Assembly (NCBI GenBank): GCA_017506865.1
Contig: JAFCMP010000025.1
Coordinates: 62,001 to 126,000, forward strand
Length of the DNA stretch: 64,000 bases
Reading direction: 5' to 3'
Source: Tribonema minus
Taxonomy: Eukaryota; Sar; Xanthophyceae; Tribonematales; Tribonemataceae
Shown: piece by piece, positions 1 to 13,000 of the stretch
Position numbering within the stretch: the stretch's first letter is position 1
How the letters are laid out: each line of letters starts with the position of its first letter
The notes under the pieces: model-generated
Database searches by the model: none
What the model saw: only the letters and a program-made list of their open reading frames with translations
Told to the model about the DNA's origin: nothing
Position numbers and translations under genes: made by a program

Positions 1-3000
1 GGCATCAAGCTGTTGTAGAGGTCCTGGAGTGGTGACACTAAGGCTTGTCTCGTTCACTTGAAGGCAGACCCTTCGTTTTACGCTGCATACTTGTCGGATC
101 CTCGAGCTCACACTCAGTCAGGCAAAGCCGGGTGCCGTACTTACTTAGTCTAGTAGGCTGCGAGCGAAGATCAACCAGTCAGCCCGTAACCTCCAGCGAA
201 TGTAAAACTTGCTCTGATGTTAAGGCTGGTGTGTTTGAAACATTAAATTTTGCGAATTCTAAGACTTGTTGATTCATAAAACACTGTTACAGTAGACTCT
301 ATTAGTCTGGTACTTAATCTAGTAGGGTGTTGACAACTTGAATGTTACAGTACTTAAGATTTTCAAAGTTATGAACTTGGTAATTCTCGCTCATGGGGGC
401 GCGAAAAAGCCCAGATGAATGGTATCCAACTTGAAGCTTGCTGTACGGAACATGGTCTTCCATGTCGTGTGACAGTCTGAAAGACTTAGTGTCTTGATGA
501 CCTTTGTACTACTGGTAGTACAGTAGTAACGTTACGATGTACTGTAGTATACTTAGCATCATAGTATTACAATGAAAACCAATCAAAAGATTGTAGAGCT
601 CTTAGACTAGGTGACAAGGGATGATTAGCCGCAAGACTTAGTGCCTTCCACCAATAACCGTCACGGTGGTCGCCGCTGCTGCCGCAGCACTTGGCCATGA
701 GTAAAACAGTAGTACCACCATTCCGGGATGATCCACCACTCACAAATGACATTCAAAGTTTGTGTGCACTGCAAGCTTTTAGCGTTCGAGGCATGAGTGT
801 TCAGTATTGGAAAGGTCTCACGTGCCACGGCGTCACGCACGGTGTTCGGTTGGCCAGCTCCAGCCGGCGGCCCAACACAGAGGTTCAGCAGCTACTAGTA
901 GTGGCAGCGCTCTTGAATGCGCGCAGACTATAGTTATAAGTGTAGAAGGTGATGACGCAGGTTTTGAACCAACCCATGCGGCGACATGGAAGGCCCCAGG
1001 TTGTTTAGCATGAGCTATCCGTAGCGTTGAACTTCTCCTTTCCTCACCTAGTTCGAGCAGTAGGCTAAGCGTAGCAGCGGAGCGCGTGTCAGGAGCCTTG
1101 TACAACACTTCGAAGTAATGTTTAAATTAGCCCTGCAGCAGGTCTAATTTGAAATGAAGCAGCAGCTGCAGTTGCTTCAATGATTGACACGTGATAGTGC
1201 ATGGCGGCAATTTAACTACAGGTCCTGGACCTGGTACTAGTAGTTTGACTTGTTAATAGTCTTGCATCGGCGGGATGAAGTCTGGCAGTATGACTCTGAC
1301 TCAGAGAGAGCATGCCTGACTTACAGCCCAGCCTGAGACTGAGACTGAGTGCGGAGTGCTGCAGCACCCTCAGGCTGTAGATCTACTCTGATACTCTTTG
1401 AACGGCGTGTGACAGCCTGAGATTTGGAGCTTCGATTGAATGTCGACTCGGAGGTTAGAATTTGAACTTTGCGTTGCAAAAAAAACAGGCCCTGCCAGAG
1501 GGGTCACCCGGGGTGAACTCTGCAAACTCCTCTCAAATCTGATGATGTGGGAAACATAGTCATCAATGCCCAGAAATAAATAGTGTAATACTACACAAAG
1601 TAACTCTTCTAAGGTAGTACTATTTAATAATTTTAAATTAGCAGAAATATTTTTCTACGGTTTTTGAGATGTTACTGACAGTCAGTCTGAGTGTAGTACT
1701 GACTCACTTACCCATAGAACATCATTGACAACCTGAACTGTGAGCTTTGGCTATTATTAACTTAGGAAGACAGAAGTTCAAATCCAAATTGAAGTTTGAA
1801 AAGTGCCAGTCACTGTGCTGATCATGGAATCCTAACCAACTTCAATACTCAGTCAGTCTGGGCCAGTGGTCCTTTCACCTCATCACCTCTGAGTCACTGA
1901 CAGGCTGTCAGTGAACTTTATGTTGAAAATCAGCAGCGAACACTGGCAGCCTGAGGGGCGAAGTTCAACCACTGTCAGTCTGGCAGACTCAGAAGCCTGA
2001 GGCTTGAAGTTTGCCAAAGTGGTTTCAAGATTGATGCTGGATCCCTTTTTCCCAATTCAGGTCCCGTTTTTTGCAAATCCGAATCAATGATAAACTATTA
2101 TGCTCCTGGTGCCGCACCACTTGTAGTATGACATTGTGCTGCTTTGAGTCATTCAGGTTCAACTTGTCAATGACAATAATAATAGCTGCTGAAGTTGAAG
2201 GCTGCTGCTCATGATGGTTACTGTCACACGGTATTGTTACATTGTCATATACTCAGTCTGTTACTGTAACAGTAATAATCATTATGACTGTACTGTACTA
2301 CAGACTCTGAGTATGTTTGCCACTATGATACACCGACCGTCGCATGAGACGGTTATGGCAATGCCCGGTCACATTACGAATCCACGACTCGGCGAGCCGG
2401 GCCGGCCAGTCACTGGCAGTCTGAGATCTGCACCATGATTGCATGGACCAGGTTCAACGGTAATCGTCTTGAACGAGCTGCACTAGACTGTCCCACAGTG
2501 AGTGCCAGTCAGTGACACTGTCATAGTGGTGCCGCAACCTGTCAGTGAGTGCTGCTTCAAGTTGAATTGTGATACTGTATCAGCTACTATACTATGCCAG
2601 AGGCACTAAGTCTTGTCAGTGAGGGCATATGCCGTCACAGTGCAATTAGCACTGCTGCAGACTGAGTGCAGTTACAGTAACTGCCAGTGTAGTACTTTTG
2701 TTTTGGTATTACGTACTACTTATTAGTTGTTAGTCTAGTAGTAGCACTGCTGGCAGCTGCTGTGCACTGCAGCAGTGTACTGAGCGCACTGCAGGGGCGA
2801 CTGCCACCGTGTGACACTGGGGCGATAATCATTGCTCTGCATTGAAACCCATCTGCCAGTGGACTTCAAGTTAATAGTGATATATATAATTGTTGATGAG
2901 TATGGTATGTTACTATGATAGCATAATCCCAGGCTCAGGTTGCACAGTGCACTGGCAGCTTTTACTGAAGGTTGGAAAGGGGCCCGGGGTACGGCATGCT

Positions 3001-3320
3001 GACTTAGAGGAGTCCGACTCGGACCTCAGGTTGGTCCATCTCTGAGTCAGAGGCTTGAGTTTCAACTTAAGTTACTGCACTGCTGCAGTACATCACTGGC
3101 AGTGTCACAGTGCTCTCTGAATTACCTCTTCTGAATCAACGATGATCCTCCCTCAACTTGCTGAAGCGTTGCACTGCTACAGTAACTGTAACTGTAACAG
3201 TTACAGTAACTTCTTGCCTGAGGCTCCAAGACAGCGCAATACCTGACAGTGTACATAACGTTTTCTGCGGCAGCCACACCGTGTGACTCTTTCTGCAGCC
3301 AGCCATGCCCCCGGGCCTAT
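1..3320. other. Non-coding, word-repetitive region
   Basis: I see no exon-like segment here. Open frames are short and lack coherent protein composition. The sequence reuses a small vocabulary of words (CAGTCTGAG, GACTCAGTC, GTAGTACT, CTAGTAG, TTGAAGTT) in both orientations. Its base composition is more balanced than the GC-rich exons further right. Confidence 0.6.
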
Positions 3321-6300
3321 TACTAACAAGCCCTTTCCTGCCAGCCTCAGGCTTTCACTGGCAGTTGACAGCGTGCGCCCTGACAAAATATTATGTAGCT
3401 GACCACTGCAATATAATATACAGCGACCGCCGTCAGGCGCACATGACATTGTGCATCATGCAATCGGTCACTCAGTCTGGTCACGGTGCTTTGGAGACGC
3501 TGATGTGACAGTCTCAGTGACACAGTGACACTCTGACAAGCTGCCTCCCGCTAGATGAACTTCTTGACGGGAGGCACTGCACCAGGTCCTGGCAGCCTGA
3601 CTCGGAGGTGCTGCTGCAGTGATTCTGAATCAGGAGCTGTCCCACCCAACTTGACGCAGTTAAGAAGCCAAGCCTCACCGTTCTACTGGCACAGTGGCCA
3701 ACATCAAAACCGTTTGAAACGACATACAAAAATTATTTACCCCATTGGCGAGTGTGCGGTAACTGACAGGTGCGCGGCCGTACAGCACAGGACTGAACAC
3801 AGTCACTGTGACTGCCAGTGTCAGGAGGGTTGATGCTGGCACCGCCGCCAATTTGAAGGCTCGGCCTGCAAGACTTAGTGTACTACTAGCTACTATGTAC
3901 TATTAGTAGTCCTGGACCACCTACTAGTAGTAGGACTCAGAGCGCCAGCACTGCAGCTGCTGCACACGTGCCTTCAAGTTGGTGCTGCACTTAAGTAGTT
4001 CGCAATCTGGCAGAAAACAGACAAACTGCGACTGCAATGGCCGCTGCTCAGCTGAAGAGCATCCCGCCTCCATGGCTGTGAAGCTGCCAGTCTGAGACTG
4101 AGTGCTAGTAGTCATTTACGTAGTACTACACGAAGTAAAACTATGCAATAATTCTGAGTCTCAGGAGGCTTAGGGTTGATCAATGTTGAGTCAGACTGAG
4201 TGGCAGTCTCAGAGTCTCTGAGCCAAGCGCACGACATCGTGAACCACGCGTACAGTACTGTGTGCTCTCAGACTTTGAATTAATATCAGACCAGCACACT
4301 ATTTCAAAGTTACAATTGGCAACTTGAATGCCCAGGAAAACAAAGTTTAACAAACTCAGGGTCGCCTTTGCCAGGACATACGCGCTGCGCGCGCGCGCAT
4401 GCCTCCTAAATTTTCGCTCTGCTCGGCAACTTGAAGACCAGGGGCCTTGCTGCGAGCTCCACTAACTCTTGCACATACATTAATGGCAATTGAATGCAAT
4501 TTTCAGCTGTCACTGCGATAGATGCGATTTGGTGCCAGCCTGGTCATACTATTACTAATGGCGGCCATTGACGACTGCACATATTGAACTTCTTGATGTC
4601 ATGCCGCCGCAGATTGACTCACTGGTAGTTCAACTGATGCATTGAGCAACTTGTCAATGAATCCGCATACCACTAGTACTGTATCTTTAGTTCAACTTGG
4701 TAGTACTACTTAGTAACTTAAAGCTAAAGTTGCGGTATACCAGAGTGTGATTGTGGCAGACTCAGGCTGAGTGACCACTTTGACAGTCACTGTGGTACTT
4801 CTATACGACTATAATAGGACTATGATCATCATCGGATCTGATCCATCACTATGATAGTGCAAGACTTACAAATAGCCTTGGGCTAGTACTAGTAAGTCCG
4901 AGTCATCTTCGCTTATAAGCAGCTTCTCTTCTCGGTGTCCTACAGCAGCAGCAACTTCAGGTGGAGCAACTTGAAGGTGTCCCTCAGGCTGGCAGCCTGT
5001 CAGTACTAGTAACTTAAAGTGAGCTTTGACTGCGACTTCAAGTTGCAGCGCCAGACTGACTCGGAGTGCCATTCAAGTTGGCCCAGTGCCACTATTAGTA
5101 AGCCCTTTCCTGCCAGCCTGAGGCTTTCCACTGGCAGTTGACAGTGTGCGCCCTGACAAAATATTATGTAGCTGCCCACTGCAATATAATATACAGCGAC
5201 CGCCGTCAGGTGCACATGACATTGTGCATCATGCAATCGGTCACTCAGTCTGGTCACGGTGCTTTGGAGACGCTGATGTGACAGTCTCAGTGACACAGTG
5301 ACACTATGACAAGCTGCCTCCCGCTAGATGAACTTCTTGAAGGGAGGCACTGCACCAGGTCCTGGCAGCCTGACTCGGAGGTGCTGCTGCAGTGATTGTG
5401 AATCAGGAGCTGTCCCACCCAGCTTGACGCAGTTAAGAAGCCAAGCCTCACCGTTCTACTGGCACAGTGGCCAACATCTAAACCGTTTGAGACGACATAC
5501 AAAAATTATTTACCCCATTGGCAAGTGTGCGGTAACTGACAGGTGCGCGGCCGTACAGCACAGGACTGAACACAGTCACTGTGACTGCCAGTGTCAGGAG
5601 GGTTGATGCTGGCACCGCCGCCAATATGAAGGCTCGGCCTGCAAGACTTAGTGTACTACTAGCTACTATGTACTATTAGTAGTCCTGGACCACCTACTAG
5701 TAGTAAGACTCAGAGCGCCAGCACTGCAGCTGCTGCACACGTGCCTTCAAGTTGGTGCTGCACTTAAGTAGTTCGCAATCTGGCAGAAAACAGACAAACT
5801 GCGACTGCAATGGCCGCTGCTCAGCTGAAGAGCATCCCGCCTCCATGGCTGTGAAGCTGCCAGTCTGAGACTGAGTGCTAGTAGTCATTTACGTAGTACT
5901 ACACGAAGTAAAACTATGCAATAATTCTGAGTCTCAGGAGGCTTAGGGTTGATCAATGTTGAGTCAGACTGAGTGGCAGTCTCAGAGTCTCTGAGCCAAG
6001 CGCACGACATCGTGAACCACGCGTACAGTACTGTGTGCTCTCAGACTTTGAATTAATATCAGACCAGCACACTATTTCAAAGTTACAATTGGCAACTTGA
6101 ATGCCCAGGAAAACAAAGTTTAACAAACTCAGGGTCGCCTTTGCCAGGACATACGCGCTGCGCGCGCGCGCATGCCTCCTAAATTTTCGCTCTGCTCGGC
6201 AACTTGAAGACCAGGGGCCTTGCTGCGAGCTCCACTAACTCTTGCACATACATTAATGGCAATTGAATGCAATTTTCAGCTGTCACCGCGATAGATGCGA

Positions 6301-8632
6301 TTTGGTGCCAGCCTGGTCATACTATTACTAATGGCGGCCATTGACGACTGCACATATTGAACTTCTTGATGTCATGCCGCCGCAGATTGACTCACTGGTA
6401 GTTCAACTGATGCATTGAGCAACTTGTCAATGAATCCGCATACCACTAGTACTGTATCTTTAGTTCAACTTGGTAGTACTACTTAGTAACTTAAAGCTAA
6501 AGTTGCGGTATACCAGAGTGTGATTGTGGCAGACTCAGGCTGAGTGACCACTTTGACAGTCACTGTGGTACTTCTATACGACTATAATAGGACTATGATC
6601 ATCATCGGATCTGATCCATCACTATGATAGTGCAAGACTTACAAATAGCCTTGGGCTAGTACTAGTAAGTCCGAGTCATCTTCGCTTATAAGCAGCTTCT
6701 CTTCTCGGTGTCCTACAGCAGCAGCAACTTCAGGTGGAGCAACTTGAAGGTGTCCCTCAGGCTGGCAGCCTGTCAGTACTAGTAACTTAAAGTGAGCTTT
6801 GACTGCGACTTCAAGTTGCAGCGCCAGACTGACTCGGAGTGCCATTCAAGTTGGCCCAGTGCCACTATTAGTAAGCCCTTTCCTGCCAGCCTGAGGCTTT
6901 CCACTGGCAGTTGACAGTGTGCGCCCTGACAAAATATTATGTAGCTGCCCACTGCAATATAATATACAGCGACCGCCGTCAGGTGCACATGACATTGTGC
7001 ATCATGCAATCGGTCACTCAGTCTGGTCACGGTGCTTTGGAGACGCTGATGTGACAGTCTCAGTGACACAGTGACACTATGACAAGCTGCCTCCCGCTAG
7101 ATGAACTTCTTGAAGGGAGGCACTGCACCAGGTCCTGGCAGCCTGACTCGGAGGTGCTGCTGCAGTGATTGTGAATCAGGAGCTGTCCCACCCAGCTTGA
7201 CGCAGTTAAGAAGCCAAGCCTCACCGTTCTACTGGCACAGTGGCCAACATCTAAACCGTTTGAGACGACATACAAAAATTATTTACCCCATTGGCAAGTG
7301 TGCGGTAACTGACAGGTGCGCGGCCGTACAGCACAGGACTGAACACAGTCACTGTGACTGCCAGTGTCAGGAGGGTTGATGCTGGCACCGCCGCCAATAT
7401 GAAGGCTCGGCCTGCAAGACTTAGTGTACTACTAGCTACTATGTACTATTAGTAGTCCTGGACCACCTACTAGTAGTAAGACTCAGAGCGCCAGCACTGC
7501 AGCTGCTGCACACGTGCCTTCAAGTTGGTGCTGCACTTAAGTAGTTCGCAATCTGGCAGAAAACAGACAAACTGCGACTGCAATGGCCGCTGCTCAGCTG
7601 AAGAGCATCCCGCCTCCATGGCTGTGAAGCTGCCAGTCTGAGACTGAGTGCTAGTAGTCATTTACGTAGTACTACACGAAGTAAAACTATGCAATAATTC
7701 TGAGTCTCAGGAGGCTTAGGGTTGATCAATGTTGAGTCAGACTGAGTGGCAGTCTCAGAGTCTCTGAGCCAAGCGCACGACATCGTGAACCACGCGTACA
7801 GTACTGTGTGCTCTCAGACTTTGAATTAATATCAGACCAGCACACTATTTCAAAGTTACAATTGGCAACTTGAATGCCCAGGAAAACAAAGTTTAACAAA
7901 CTCAGGGTCGCCTTTGCCAGGACATACGCGCTGCGCGCGCGCGCATGCCTCCTAAATTTTCGCTCTGCTCGGCAACTTGAAGACCAGGGGACTTGCTGCG
8001 AGCTCCACTAACTCTTGCACATACACTAATGGCAATTGAATGCAATTTTCAGCTGTCACCGCGATAGATGCGATTTGGTCCCTGGGCCAGCCTGGTCATA
8101 CTATTACTAATGGCGGCCATTGACGACTGCACATATTGAACTTCTTGATGTCGTGCCGCCACAGATTGACTCACTGGTAGTTCAACTGTTGCATTGAGCA
8201 ACTTGTCAATGAATCCGCATACCACTAGTCCTGTATCTCTAGTTCAACTTGGTAGTACTACTTAGTAACTTAAAGCTAAAGTTGCGGTATACCACAGTGT
8301 GATTGTGGCTGACTCAGGCTGAGTGACCACTTTGACAGTCACTGTGGTACTTCTATACGACTATAATAGGACTATGATCATCGGATCTGATCCATCACTA
8401 TGATAGTGCAAGACTTACAAATAGCCTTGGGCTAGTACTAGTAAGTCTGAGTCATCTTCGCTTATAAGCGGCTTCTCTACTCGGTGTCCTACAGCAGCAG
8501 CAACTTTAAGTAGAGCAACTTGAAGGTGTCCCTCAGGCTGGCAGCCTGTCAGTACTAGTAAGTGAGCTTTGACTGTGACTTGAAGTTGCAGCGCCAGACT
8601 GACTCAGAGTGCCATTCAAGATTGGCCCAGTG
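3321..8632. repeat. Three tandem copies of a 1,773-bp unit
   Basis: Copies lie at about 3,321-5,093, 5,094-6,866 and 6,867-8,632. Matching landmarks are offset by exactly 1,773 bp (for example 3,924, 5,697 and 7,470). The unit contains short words such as CAGTCTGAG and a CG-alternating run (near 4,384, 6,157, 7,930), and no convincing gene. Reading frames of 60-96 codons recur in every copy only because the DNA is repeated. Copies 1 and 2 agree on their right portions, while copies 2 and 3 agree on their left portions. The outer left end of copy 1 and outer right end of copy 3 are the most diverged. Confidence 0.95.
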
Positions 8633-10061
8633 GCTGCCGCAGCAGTCTGATGATCCGCTGAGTCATAGCAATTGAATGTCATGAATCATAAATTAAATGA
8701 TCAGATGTGTTCCATTCCGCATCTGGTAATTCATAGCGAAAGTAAATGTCGGTCTCTCGGTCCGGTACTACAGTACCTGTAACATAGTATGGTAAATTAC
8801 TAAGTGAAAATGATTCATTGACTCAGTCGGACAAGTTGGTGATATGAGCCTCCAGCTGCACTGCAGCTGCCAGGCTTGAAGTTAAACATCAAGAAAAACA
8901 GAGACCACTTTGACCAGGTAATTGATATACACAGCTGGTATACCATAGTGTTTTGCAGTACTACCATCAAACTGGTTTAGGGCCTGACAGTGTGCTGTGT
9001 AAATCAGCTGCTGCAGACTGCAATGCCATTATGATATTGCATCCGATGATCCCTGCTTCCGCTACATAGGCAGTTGACACCTAAACTTGCAGTCCTCAGG
9101 CTTGCGGAGTGCATGCCATATGGGTGAGTGCAGCCTCAGGCTACTAGCAGTAGTAGTGGTGGCGCATCATGATCATCATGGTGCTGCCACAGAGTCACAT
9201 GGTGTATGCTGACTCATTGGATGCCTGCCTACTAGTATCATGCCATCTGATGAGACTCAGTCAGTGATGCTGTATAATCTGCTGCAAGTTTGAAAATTTT
9301 GAACTTGAAAGCATCATGCATCAGATGCTGTTACAGGCCCAGGCTATACAGGGGTGAATACTGCAAATGAACTTCCATTTGTTGCAGAAATTTGTCGTCG
9401 GGTTTCGCCACCGTGACCTCTCCAGGCTCCAAGAGCTGCGCTTTGGGTAGTCTAGTGGACTAAGTGCTGCCTGGTAGTGGTTTACTATAAGCCACTGGTG
9501 GCACCCGATGGTCCGACACCACCGTGACTAGCCTACTAACACTTGTAGTATTAGTCATTGACTCAGGCTGCAGCATGACAGTTGGAGGCTGTTGCCGTCA
9601 GTGGATATAACACTGGAATGTTGACAAAACTTTGAGTTCAAAGTTTGAGCACACCCGCCAGCCTTCAAGCTGTTGCAACGCTGCGGCATCTGCTCAGTCT
9701 GGCCGCAGCAGCATGCCAGGCCAGCACAGTGACTGCACAGCCGCTGCAGCAGCAGCTGCAGCAGCTGCCGACATCATTACAGCTGTGGCTTTTGGGGGCC
9801 CAGGAGTGTTGATCTTTCAAATCAAATGGTATTTCAAACTTTACTGTAAACGTTACCGTATTGGTAGCACTCAGAGTCTCTAGTACTTACAACTAGTAGT
9901 CTACTAGTACTTACTGATAGTCACAGCGACTCGGAGCGATGGCGTAATACTATCTGGCAGCGCCAACTCATAGGGGCAGTAGAGGGGGTTCTGACAGTCA
10001 TTTTCTCCTTGATGGCACGGTCAACTTCAAGTTGAAGTCACCACAGCATTTACACTGCCAG
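8633..10061. other. Non-coding stretch before the first gene
   Basis: No exon is supported. The stretch continues the word-repetitive style of the left end, includes a short GCAGCAGCTGCAGCAGCTGC tract near 9,745, and ends with a perfect 15-bp palindrome at 10,024-10,038 just upstream of the first coding segment. Confidence 0.5.
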
Positions 10062-13000
10062 TACGTCAGTGACGGTCAACCCCTGCCTCAACAACACACT
10101 GGTGCACCCGCTGTCCCCCCCCCATTATGCCCAGGGATACCCCCTAGGCAGTGCCGCGGACCTGCTATTTGCTGCACGGTTTCAGAAGCCGGATGATCCA
10201 GGACTCCTTGGATCATGGCCCACCACTGACAGGAATGTGCGCGCGTTCATGGCGGACTATACGCTGACGCTGACGCAGGAGCAGTCTCGACTCGATGCTT
10301 ACAAGCAGATTAAGGGCACTGCAGATGTATGTGCATCGTGGAGTGGTACCGCAAAGCGCGAATTTTCTGCAATAGCTAAGCCTTGTACCAATATTAACTT
10401 GAAGTACTACTTTGAGTTACCTGTCTAGTAATTTGTGCCTGCCTAATTTGTGTCTCTGCAACTTGCGACAAGTGTGCATGAAGTGAGGCGCTATAATACT
10501 AACTACAGAGCTGTGGATTCATTGTCATGACTGACAGTCAGACATCCAGAAGTTTGCTGTGTGACACCTTGATGATCATGGCACTGCAGACGTACTACAC
10601 AATGTTTCTGCTGTCAGCATGGCCCGCGTGTACACATAGAATTGGAAGTATACTTAACACAGTACTTATGGACTTGTATCCAAAGTTTATAAAGGCCCAA
10701 GGGAGGCCGGGTTGCCTATGCAATCGAAATTTGTGTCAACGCAGCAGCCTAGTCTGCACGGCGCCCTAGGACCTTGGATACCGGCGCTGCAACACAGCCC
10801 AGCATTCGATACTATGATGCATACATGCACAGCCTAGACTTGCGTGCACTCAAGAGGACTGTAACAAAATTTAATGCCGAAGTTCTTCAAATTGGTGTGT
10901 GACGATTAATCTGACAGTGTACTGCTCCGAAGTGCGTGTTATTGCGCGCACATCATGGTATGCAGTGCGAATGTGCACCCAACACTTGGCCAACACATTC
11001 AGACCTCCGAGTCATTGAGCTTCTCACTGACCACCGCCGCCGTCCTCTGCTGGAGCGACCTGCAGTAACTGCACTGCAGTGCATCGTTGTTCCGGTCCAT
11101 ATCTGTACTACTACTAGTAGCTACAAGCGTGTCGGCATGCGCACTCAATTTTGTGGCACAACGGCATGTGCTGCACCTGTCTGTCAGTATACACTCTCAG
11201 GCTGACATATGTATACACCAACTTGGCATGACTTCTCCTGAATTAGATTCTAATTCAAAAATTTGATTTGCCCTCACGCCACAGCCTGAGCTCATTATAC
11301 AATTGTCTGCAGCAATTGCAATCTGAAGTCACTGTGCACCACTAGAACGTGTATACACCACGTGCAACTGACCTCGAGGATGTGCACCCAATGCCTACTA
11401 GTGCACATCATATGACACTTGCGCATCTCCCGACACATCGGCATTGTGCGGACGCGGCCGCAGCTGGACATCTTCCTCTGCAGCGACCTCGAGTGCACCG
11501 TAGTCGCCGATCTCATCTACCTGGCGCATGGCCCACGCTACGCCACCGTCACCCCTGCCATGGGCTACGTCCGCTTCGACACTACAGTGATCGGCCTGCC
11601 CATGCAGTTCATACAGGATTCCTCCACTATGAACCCAGTCATTGTGCCAATTGCCGAGAGCGACGCGTCGGCCACGCCCTCCATGGCGCAAGTGGCGTGG
11701 ACTTTCGATGATCCGCAGTGGGTAGAGGCAGACCCCATTTTGGTGTCATTCGGAGCGATGGTGCGCATGATCGCACTCTCCGGGAACAGCACGGAGGCAA
11801 GTCAGAATTTGTGCGCAGTTCATGGTAGTACTTGTAGATGTGGTAATATGAACAAGGGTACGGGCATGGGTATAGCTTGTCTGGCATCCGCTGGAGCGAT
11901 AGTGCACATGGTGGACACGCTCTCCAGGAACCGCATGGTGGTGAGAATTAGTGCTAACTGCGCCTCATGATGATAGGTACTGATGTACACATAGGTGTGG
12001 CATCCTTTGAACCACTGGCAGTTGCAACATCATGATGGTGCGTACAGTCGCGCTCTGGGCAAAGCGCTGACGGCTCCGCATGATGTGCCTCAGTGTGTGG
12101 GTGCTGGTACGGTCCACTACCATTGGATACAAGTTGGCGTTCTTCGGAGCGATACTGCGCATGGTCATTCACTGGACGCACGCAATATAGGGAAACAGCC
12201 TAAGCACATCGAGACGAGCCGCAGTCGTGAGTGCGCTTTGTGCACTACAGTAGCGCTGCTAACAGTTCCTGGACCTGAATTGTAAAAATTGCGGCACATC
12301 AACGCCGACCATATAGCACAACTAATGATCATGTTGGCATAACCTCTGTGCATTGTAATTATTGCCATACATGTGCGTATTGATGGGCATACATGACCAT
12401 GTGACACTGTTCAGGCTGAAGGCACTCACTCGATCGCGAGCCTTAGGTCTGAGGATGTCAATTGCGCGCATGCGACCGAATTGAGATTTGCAGATTCTGA
12501 AGTAGTGCCGCAGCCTAGCATGGAACTGATCTGCACAGCACAGAGCCAGCCAGCATGGTGCAGCAGTTGTACCTGAATATGATGCTGAAGCATTGAAATG
12601 AAAGTACTGGCTTATCTTTTCTAGGCTCCGACTCCCATTTTCAAGGTAAAACTGAAACGATGTGTGCGCGCATCTCACTCATCCTCAGCGTTCTGCGTTG
12701 CAGCTGCTGTGGTTTCTGGACAACTTGACTCAGTCGGGGCACGCTTAAGTATTCTGCCTGTGAGCATTCAGATTACAAATGTCTGTGTCCAGACTGCCGC
12801 GCATACTGGCAGTCGCAGATCATTTGCTCGCTCGCCTTCATGTCTAACTTCGGGAAGAACGGCTTCGCAACGCGTGTACCAAAGGGCGCAGCCGACGAGC
12901 TGCTGGCAGGGAAACGTAGATGGTGACGTATATATATAGCTGTAGCCTGCAGCTGTACGCTTTGAAATACTCATGTTCTGTATTGTATTGCGCTGCGGCA

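Noticed and set aside
3555..7379. Recurring 92-, 96-, 71- and 63-codon frames in the 1,773-bp units
   Set aside because: They recur only because the DNA is tandemly repeated. Composition and overlap on both strands give no sign of selection on protein.
3321..8632. CRISPR-like array
   Set aside because: The repeat unit is 1.8 kb without short repeats and unique spacers, and the DNA is eukaryotic. The short-period arrays elsewhere are exon-edge copies with splice sites.
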